Of a stretch of DNA of 64,000 nucleotides, positions 55,994 to 64,000 are shown in pieces (within the stretch, counting starts at the first letter, position 1; each line of letters begins with the position of its first letter). The translations under genes were made by a program, and so were the position numbers. The DNA is from Glandiceps talaboti (Eukaryota; Hemichordata; Enteropneusta; Spengelidae), in the NCBI RefSeq assembly GCF_964340395.1, contig NC_135565.1, forward strand, positions 11,602,742 to 11,666,741, in the 5' to 3' direction. The notes below the pieces were generated by a model. It did not search any database and was not told the origin of the DNA. It saw only the letters and a program-made list of their open reading frames with translations.

Positions 55994-57274
55994 ACTATTT
56001 ATGCCGAGGACACAGATAAACAAAATAGCACTTATTTTATTGGAAACAAGACATCGATTATACTACATACCTGTATCATATATAGAAGCGGCTTTTATGA
56101 TCAACAATTGATCGTACATTGATTCATCATCTTCGAACCAACGGATAATTTTTCAATTGCGTTGGTATTTGAATAAATATCATTTTACGATTAAAAATGT
56201 TTATCAGCCTGGTAGATCAAATGATTTTAAAAAGTTATAGCGCACAAGCAGTTCAGAGTGGTGTTTAGCGTTGAGCTTTCGATTTGTATTATTCGACGAT
56301 CCTCATCAGAACGACAAATTGTAACTGACCACTAGGTGGCGGTATAACCAGCCGATTGTACATGTTAGGTTATTCGATGCCCCCGTCTCTGTTGACCTTG
56401 GGATTTTAGCGTCTGATGTTGTAACGTTGGAAGCTTCCCAGATCTTTCATGTGGGGGATGTATATAGCTTTGTTTCCATTATTGATACATATCCCGTCAT
56501 GATTCCCGACTGGTGATGTCGTGATTTTGCTTGCTTGGTTGGTTGGTTGGTTGGTTGGTTGGTTGGTGGTCTAATCATTTATAGTCCAGCCAAAAATGTA
56601 CTATCATGCAAAGACCATGTAAGAAACATTCAAACGTGCAACATGTACAATGTCTGTAGACGAAAGCTTATGATGTAGGCATATCCATACATACCATTCC
56701 GATTATTGCTGTTACTGGTTTTAAGTATTTAATAGTGGAATACATACAGTAGACGGACTGACTGTAAAACAAAATAAAATCAATACCTAAAACAAGGTAG
56801 TATACCTAATATTTTCGCTACCAAAACATTTTGGGATTTTACAGTATTAAGATATTTCTCAAAGACTCACTTTTACTAATTATCAGACTAGTGTGCGTGC
56901 ACGTACTGCAGGATGGCATTTTAATTTAGTCATTTTAGTTATTTTTGCATTTTTGCTTTCCAGGGAAATAAGCAATGATATCGCTTTATCGAACATTTCC
57001 AGGTTTACAATAGGCCACATAACAACTGTGCACCTTACCTATACATTCTTGATTTTGGGTTATAAGTGTGTGTACGTACGTATGTGTGTATGTGTGCATG
57101 TATGCATGTATGTATGTATGTATGTATGTATGTATGTATGTATGTATGTATGTATGTATGTACGTACGTACGTATGTATGTATGTATGTATGTATGTATG
57201 TATGTATGTATGTATGTATGTGTATGTATGTATGTATGTATGTATGTATGTATGTATGTATGTGTGTGTGTGTG

Positions 57275-57349
<75 letters not shown>

Positions 57350-59693
57350 GTGTGTGTGTGTGTGTGTAAAATTTGTTTTGTCCCATCAGTCAGTATATTC
57401 ATATACTGACTGTGAAATTCGCTATTCTTATGTAAGATTGTTATATCCATTTTATATCAGTCCAAAATACTGCTTTGTTTGAAGCTTTTGTTCTATGTGG
57501 TTAATCTTATTAGAAGACAATTGCTTTATTTTGTTCTATATGGTCGGATTGTTCTTTACAATTGAATTCAACACAATTGCTTTGCTTGTCTGTACATGAA
57601 TACACCAGTGAATTTAATTAAAAATCACTTGTGTCATAGCAGCGTTTATTTCAAAGGGGTACATGGTTACAACGTATGTACAGTCTATCCATCGACCCTT
57701 TGATGTGGATTTAGACGTATATACGTTCTCAATGATATTTGCAATCACAGCGAAGACCAGGTAACGTGACATTCATTTTCTCATAACTGACTGAAACTTA
57801 AAGGGTCACAAATTGAGCGTATATGCATAGGAACACAATTCTTGTTATGCATTGAATGTGCTTACAGTTGCAGTATTATAGAATAACTGCCACACCCTAC
57901 TAAAAAATTAAGCACAGTAAGTTACTTTTTAATTAACACAATGTTTATGCAACAACTGAAACCACATAAACGAGTGATCTGATAAGCCGTCGGCCGAGTA
58001 ACTAATTGATTGTTATTATCGATGTACGAATAAGTATTTTCATTTTTATATTAGCAGTAATTTATTCTAGGACGAGTAGAGTGAGTCCTTGACTACCCGG
58101 TAATATTGGAACCAATATGGCGCGGCTATCCTCACGTCAATTGATTGGATTATTTTCAAACAAATCGTGACTATTCAACAGAATTCAAATAAACCGCGAA
58201 TGAAAACCAAAATCAGAAGCTGTTATACAGAAAACGTACGCGTTTATCGTTTGATCCTATTAAATTGCAAGAAAATTTAAATCAAAATGATACACTTCGA
58301 TATTATATTTAATATGAATAATATGACCTTGAAAAAGAAATTCAAACAATAGGGGTATACTAATTAATATCTATCTACAAGTGTGGTAAACAGTTACTTT
58401 CTCTATCTGTCACTATGAATTGCACGCTATAAATCTATCTATTTATATGTACTATCAAGTTACCTTCAGATACAAAAAAAGACAACACACACTGTCCGAA
58501 GACAACACACACTGTCAGGAGACAACACACACTGGCAATTTATTGACATTTATGAATCGGTAAAGAAATTTGCATTTCAAATGTAAATGATGGTTTCACA
58601 GTAAAATATGAGTGGAAGTATTTAGACAATATAGAAATGTTATCTAACAGCGAGACCATCTGAAACAGAGTACAGATTTGCCACTTATTGAAAACCATTA
58701 TCGACTATCCTGTACTTATGTAACAAATTGAAGGGGGGGGGGGCTCTACTGTTAACGTAACCCACCTTCAATGTTACTCCCTCTCGCTCTCCACTCTGTA
58801 CACGGGATCAACTTGGACTTTTAGGGAATTAGCTCAGACTACACATAATGTTCATGGTTAACCTGCATCATTTAAAAGGTGGCCACGGAGCAGATCGAAG
58901 CTCCTGACCTCGGACCGTCTCTTTGAAAAGTGAATCCATAATTTTATTATTCCATTAAATTCTTATAAACATAAAATATACAATACTCAAATGATTGGGT
59001 AATAAAATAATCAGCACCATAAATGAATAAAACGGAAGTATTGCCGTCGCCTTAATTCAATGCAAATTATATTGACAAATATGAAAACTAGCTAAACAAT
59101 GTGATCACGTCATTGTTCTTCCAACTGTCTGTAATCAGTCATTATTTGACATCAACTATCTTTTAATAACTTAATGTTGTCGTCTCAGAAGAATACTATT
59201 CGCGATATGCAAACATTTGTTCTAAGAATTAAATCATGACACCTGAGAGTTCACGGTGACCTCGCAAAACATCAAAACATAGCAAATATAAAAAAAGTTG
59301 TATTCTCTCATCCGTAACACTTATACATAACTTATTTTTGTGTGAATATGATTAGTGAAATAATTTATGACTTCCGAACTCTTAATTTACCTGAAGGTAA
59401 TGAACATTTTATGAATCATAAATATGCATTGCGCATCTAGTACACATTCGTGTCTGCTAATAACCACGTGCACGGGGAAGTAATGCAACATTAAACGAAC
59501 AAAAGTGGCGAAAGGGACTTTCACCTCTAGAGGTGTTTCTTGGCAATCGAGCGAAATCTACATGATGTCAAATCAAGAGATGACTCCCTAGAAAATTCCT
59601 TTATTTCTTGGAGTGGTGTTCACCTTTTCATATTTGCATTGCATATCTTTTCTAATCTGTAGGTTTTCAAATGCTTGTTTCTGTTTTCTTTAG
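55994..59693. other. Intergenic DNA upstream of the sulfotransferase gene
   Basis: No gene recognised. It holds (GGTT)n at 56,535-56,568, the large GTAT/TA compound array at 57,070-57,366, and three 19-nt GACAACACACACTG units at 58,490-58,535. CCACTAGGTGGCGG at 56,329 resembles a CTCF core. An upstream non-coding exon of the sulfotransferase gene should lie somewhere here, because a strong acceptor occurs at 59,693. Confidence 0.55.
57070..57366. repeat. (GTAT)n-(GT)n-(TA)n-(GT)n compound microsatellite
   Basis: About 200 bp of GTAT, a short GT run, about 65 bp of TA and another GT run. It yields long Tyr-Val-Cys-Met and Thr-Tyr-Ile-His open frames on both strands, none of them genes. Confidence 0.95.
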
Positions 59694-59767
59694 AAGCAAT
59701 TGTTCCTCCGGAGACATTACATCTATTTTGGTCACGTGATAATAGCCATCTTCAGTGAGTTGATGCA

Positions 59768-60904
59768 ATGGTGATGCGAAGAAATAAGAAGATTCTGTTG
59801 TTAGGATTCCTGATAACTTCAGTGGCTGTTATCTTCCTCTATTCAGACAAAGCTGAGAGTCAGATATCGATTATAACACATATTTGGAATTACAAGACCG
59901 GCCAATTGGAAGGGTATAACACGGCAACACTTGAAAAGCTAAACGTTTCACACAAACATGCAAGGTACACCAGTCCTTATATACCCAAGGAGCCTGTTGG
60001 AGTTGTCAGGAAAACGATATTACAAGGAGCTAAGAAAGAGAGGGAAAAACGTAAACGACTCCCAGTAGCAATTATAGCCGGCATTATGAAATGTGGAACA
60101 ACAACCCTGTCTACCTTTCTAAACCTTCACCCAAATATTGTCGTAGGGGAGAACGAACTCAGTTACTTTACGGACGTGAATTACAAGAATGGAATTGAAT
60201 GGTATATCAAGAATATGCCTGTTTCGGCACCAAACCAGCTTACACTAGAAAGAACAGCGTGCTATTTCCAGAATTACAAAGTACCAAAAAGGGTATACAG
60301 TGACCTTCCAGCAAACACCAAGATTATTATAATTGCATGTGACCCCATACGACGCGCCATCTCACACTATGTTCATACGTTGGCAGTCAAAAAGAGAGAT
60401 GAAGAATTACGTCAACCGAAGCACAGAGACAATATTACATATAATAGGGCAGAAGAAGCAAGAAGGCATCTTGATAGTCTCGCTGTTGTAAATGTTACTT
60501 TTGAATCGACAATTCTAGATGAAGACGGGAATCTTAGAGCAAATCACAGGTTTATACGTACGGGGGTGTATGCTAATAGATTCAAACGGTGGTTACGATA
60601 TTTTACACCCGACAGAATATTAACCCTGGATGGGGGTGTATTCAAAACAAATCCACTCTCTGAAATTCAAAAGGTGGAATCATTTCTAAACCTGCAACCA
60701 TATTTCAATGAGAACACGTTTTACTTTAACAAAACTAAGGGTTTTTATTGTATTAAGGCTTCTGGATTGTGCATGGCTGGCGACAGGGGCAGACCACATC
60801 CAGAGATAGATACACATGTTTTGAGTCGTCTTGTGGAATATTTCAAACCATATAATAACGAGTTCTCAAAACTTACAAAACAGACATTTTCTTGGATATC
60901 CTAA
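59768..60904 (+). CDS. Heparan-sulfate glucosamine 3-O-sulfotransferase-like enzyme (type II membrane protein)
   Basis: A single-exon 378-residue protein. Residues 8-25 are a signal-anchor helix after a basic MVMRRNKK start, giving a Golgi type II topology. The rest aligns with the HS3ST sulfotransferase domain, which moves sulfate from PAPS to the 3-OH of glucosamine in heparan sulfate. Seen: AIIAGIMKCGTTTL with the PAPS-loop Lys108, the catalytic-base Glu130 in GENELSYF, IQKVESFLNL, FYFNKTKGFYC with the Cys328/Cys335 disulfide, and RGRPHP. Unusual: the 3'-phosphate Arg of the RDP motif is Cys191 (CDP), the ENEVHFF His is Ser132, and EKTPAY reads ERTACY. Possible N-glycosylation at Asn59, 222, 242 and 321. 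A TTTCTTTAG acceptor at 59,685-59,693 points to a spliced 5' UTR. AATAAA occurs at 61,052 and 61,424. A truncated relative lies at 55.8 kb. Confidence 0.9.
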   Translation: MVMRRNKKILLLGFLITSVAVIFLYSDKAESQISIITHIWNYKTGQLEGYNTATLEKLNVSHKHARYTSPYIPKEPVGVVRKTILQGAKKEREKRKRLPVAIIAGIMKCGTTTLSTFLNLHPNIVVGENELSYFTDVNYKNGIEWYIKNMPVSAPNQLTLERTACYFQNYKVPKRVYSDLPANTKIIIIACDPIRRAISHYVHTLAVKKRDEELRQPKHRDNITYNRAEEARRHLDSLAVVNVTFESTILDEDGNLRANHRFIRTGVYANRFKRWLRYFTPDRILTLDGGVFKTNPLSEIQKVESFLNLQPYFNENTFYFNKTKGFYCIKASGLCMAGDRGRPHPEIDTHVLSRLVEYFKPYNNEFSKLTKQTFSWIS

Positions 60905-61355
60905 ACTAGTCATATAATATGGTCACACCTATAACCTTTTTTATTTGAAGTACCATTATTAGTGGATGTATGTCATTAAGTGGTAGATTGTACTGTGCCT
61001 GTATATATTTCGAGAAAGCATTAATAATATAATATTAACAATTAATTGATAGAATAAATAATATCTGCTAATGTACAAATTAGCGAAAATTTGTGTCTCT
61101 TTTATAAACTAAAGGTATTATTCTAATTAGAAATTTAGCAAAATATGGTTTTGTGCAAAAAAAATCAGCAAATACAATTCAACAAAAAACAAACATAAAA
61201 TGACGAAGTGCATATAGCAAATACATAATATATGTTTTCTGTGAAATATTTTAATATTTTCTTTAAATTCAAGCCACTCGAATTATAAACTATATTTTTT
61301 TTCTCTCAGTTATGTTATGTTTTAAGGCCGGTGACCTATGGTATTGAAATCACAA

Positions 61356-61418
<63 letters not shown>

Positions 61419-61622
61419 CTATGCAATAAACTTTAGGACTACAAGCTGTCGGTTTGAGTGATGGAAGACAGAGAATTTTAATATGCAGATTCTCAAAAGA
61501 GAGCACAAAGGGTAAGGATTACAAAGCTCATTGTTGTACGTCATGTGTGACACGCCGCAATCACCTTTGTGTACAAACTGTGCTAACACCACTTTAACTG
61601 ATCATTATTGTATGTGAGGCCC
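60905..61622. other. 3' flank of the sulfotransferase gene
   Basis: AT-rich, with polyadenylation-like AATAAA signals near 61,052 and 61,424 and a (TTA)n array at 61,358-61,418. Nothing coding seen. Confidence 0.65.
61358..61418. repeat. (TTA)n microsatellite
   Basis: About 20 TTA repeats. Confidence 0.95.
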
Positions 61623-62126
61623 TTCAATGAGACTGTTAACCGTAATAATATTAAAATGAGCTATAGTTGCATGAACAATATGGGTAAAATAATTAACGGT
61701 CACAACAAAGCAAGTTAAGCAAACACAACAATGTACCTGTAACTGCAGGAAACCAAAGGAGTGCCCCCTCGCAGGAAAATGCCTCATAAAAAGCATTGTC
61801 TACAAAGCAACAGTCACCACTAACCAAGATCACAAATCATACATAGGTGTTAGTGACACAGAATTCAAAAGCAGGTGGAAAAACCACAAGTCTTCATTTA
61901 AACTTGAAAGACACTGCCCTCAGCAAATACATTTGGCACCTAAAAAACAGCAAAACCAATTACGACATACACTGGTCAGTCCTCATACTCAAATGTTACC
62001 AAACGATGTCAACTATGTCTCTGGGGAAAATGTTTTATTATAACTGCCGACAAATCAACGACCTTGAACAGCAGAACTGAATTAATCAGTCGGCACGCTA
62101 ACAAGTTTTTACTTAATAATACGTAA
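61623..62126 (+). pseudogene. Penelope-like element fragment: GIY-YIG region
   Basis: The plus strand encodes, with stops and frameshifts, [82 protein letters not shown], then [31 protein letters not shown] and a stop. This is the same PLE endonuclease region as at 24.2 kb but from a different lineage, since the sequences share only motifs. At least three frame breaks; non-functional. Confidence 0.82.
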
Positions 62127-64000
62127 CCTTTGTTTCCATTTTTTTGTGTACACACGGCCGTCTGTGAACATACATAAGTTATGTACATAAAGCAGAATGT
62201 AAAGCCAATGACTACTATTAAACCCTACTATTACACGCGACGATCCTTCTGGGGAAACGGTCCGTAGTGTAAATCAACAATGTAATATCAGACTCGTTTT
62301 CTTTCATTTTTATGTATATATATTTTCGCGTAAATTCATCGAGGGGGGACTTTCCTTCTCAGTTCACCATAGCAAGGACAGAATGCTAAGAAATCATGAT
62401 ACTCGTTTTCTATAAGGGTGCCGTTTACCTCGCAAAGGGAGAAGTCGTTTGGATGCTCTCTCTGTCTATTTAATTACATCGAAAATTATATTAGCCGTTG
62501 GTTACTAAAACGAATTTTTTTTTTGCAAAACGTTTTATCGAATAGCAGTTTACAATGCAGACGTAAAAACTAATTTCATGAACAAACGAATCTATACTAA
62601 TGAGGTACACATGGTACTGTCTTGGTGTTTCACCCATAGTACATGCTGTTCACACATAACGTGATAGACACAACACGTACTCCACACTAACAACAACAGA
62701 CATACAACACTCATAGCAGGATATTTTGTAATTTTTGTTTGCTTTGCATTTGAAGTTAGTAGTCTTTAGAAGATAAAATATGGCATTTCATAAAAACAAA
62801 TTTTGGTAAATGTGATCACTCTGGCCGAGGAGAACACCCCTTTTCCTCGCGTAAGGAGAGGAAATTTCATGTTTTTCCGCGTGTGTGCATGTATGTATGT
62901 ATGTATGTATGTATGTATGTATGTATGTATGTATGTATGTATGTATGTATGTATGTATGTATGTATGTATTGATGTGTGTGCGTGCGCGCTTGTGTGAGT
63001 GTATGTGAGCTAACTATTTTGTTATGCTGGCAATGTAATACTCTATATTCAGAATTTTTTGTAAATACATGATATAAATGATATAACGTTTGATTTTCGT
63101 TTTCAAAAGGGCGATGAAACATATGTATTTTGTATTGCAACGTTCAACATTATCAATAATGGAGAGAATCTTTCATCACCGAGAATATTCTACTTTATAT
63201 TTGGCAGGTTTTGCAACCAGATTTGTAAAAGAACTCATTCCTATTTCACACCTATAACGATGTACAGTTATTCAGAATGTCTTCACTTTTATCACAGGTG
63301 TTGTTTTGAACATTGGGTATCATGTCGTCTGCTTATTTCACCCCATCTGATTAAATTCATCGTTCATTGAAAAAAAAATGCGTTCAACAAAAGTTAGATC
63401 GCCATCTAGAGTCGAAGTGACCGATTGATATCTGAATACGTTTATGTAAAGTGTGTTTTGTAATAATAACAGTACATATTTTAGCTGGTGAGACTAGCTA
63501 TGCGAAGCCATGGAATTATTTAAAAAAAAAGAATGGTAGGTTTTCACGTGATGTGGTATTTACATGAATCATCGTTTTTATGGTATCAAAGCAACTTTGA
63601 TAACAGCATATTGATTGACAACAAAAAACCGAAGACACTTGATGTGAAATATCATATATTTTATTGTGAATAATACAGAAGGCAATACAAATAAAAAATA
63701 TAGATAGCCGTGTACATAGTATGGATTATAATTAATGATAATATTACATATACTTGGATAATAGTATATGAACGAGGCATAACGACAACAGTTATCCATG
63801 TGTCCATGTTGTTGCATTTTCAAAGAGGTAAAATAAATTTGCATAAAGCTCACTGGTCGCAGTATGACAATTTACAAAACTGATTATGACAAACAAAAGG
63901 TGATATTTTTAAACAAAAGTGTCTATTGTAAGGATATGAATGACGAACTCCGGATATGTTTAACACGTCACCATTGTAGACAAAACAACTCCTGATGATG
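62127..64000. other. Right end of window, no gene recognised
   Basis: AT-rich DNA with a (GTAT)n array at 62,888-62,971. Short open frames on the minus strand (62,766-63,140 and 63,578-63,853) have no recognisable domain, and the first runs through the microsatellite. Confidence 0.6.

Noticed and set aside
56272-56330. Minus-strand CTGATGAGGATCG...ATCGAAAGC as a PLE-type hammerhead.
   Set aside because: Core words are present but helix II pairs only at two or three positions and the cleavage side is unclear; probably a decayed relic.
57060-57409. Long open frames of Tyr-Val-Cys-Met and Thr-Tyr-Ile-His on both strands.
   Set aside because: They are translations of a GTAT/GT/TA compound microsatellite. 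The same reasoning removes Tyr-Ile, Arg-Glu, Cys-Val, Cys-Leu-Ser and poly-Val frames elsewhere.

Overview
This window is from an animal genome, most likely a marine invertebrate. It is AT-rich, its genes have many short exons split by GT-AG introns, and it is crowded with microsatellites, inverted-repeat (MITE-like) elements and Penelope-like (PLE) retroelement debris. I cannot name the phylum from the sequence alone.

Two tandem, same-strand genes fill most of it: copy 1 at about 1.3-29.5 kb and copy 2 at about 36.0-53.0 kb. Joining exons by hand across conserved splice sites and matching intron phases gives two full-length proteins, predicted at about 1329 and 1174 residues. Both have the same unusual order: a variable acidic N-terminus, a death domain, a guanylate-binding-protein (GBP) large GTPase with its helical domain, a coiled coil, and a C-terminal PARP (ADP-ribosyltransferase) domain of the PARP14/15 type. 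I know of no described protein with this architecture. It suggests an innate-immune sensor or effector that couples GTP-driven assembly and death-fold signalling to ADP-ribosylation.

The most striking difference between the paralogs is the coiled coil before the PARP domain. Copy 2 has one 36-nt microexon there. Copy 1 has a tandem array of about 13 microexons in a repeating 36/30/39-nt pattern, all phase 1-1, so any of them can be skipped without breaking the frame. The duplication also carried the 5' flank (530-900 matches 35,055-35,345), but the promoters have since diverged: copy 1 has a TATA box behind a dispersed repeat with CRE-like sites, whereas copy 2 has microsatellites.

The introns and intergenic DNA hold several families of structured repeats. 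Two kinds of hammerhead-ribozyme element sit near PLE GIY-YIG fragments, some arranged as perfect palindromes. There are also long palindromes built around (TA)n cores, TTAA-bounded MITEs, a foldback element made of small palindromes, and a minisatellite of about 100 bp seen at three places.

At the right, 59,768-60,904 is an intact single-exon coding region for a heparan-sulfate 3-O-sulfotransferase-like Golgi enzyme with several altered cofactor-site residues. About 4 kb upstream lies the C-terminal remnant of a relative. The rest of the right end (61-64 kb) holds a decayed PLE fragment and no gene that I can recognise.
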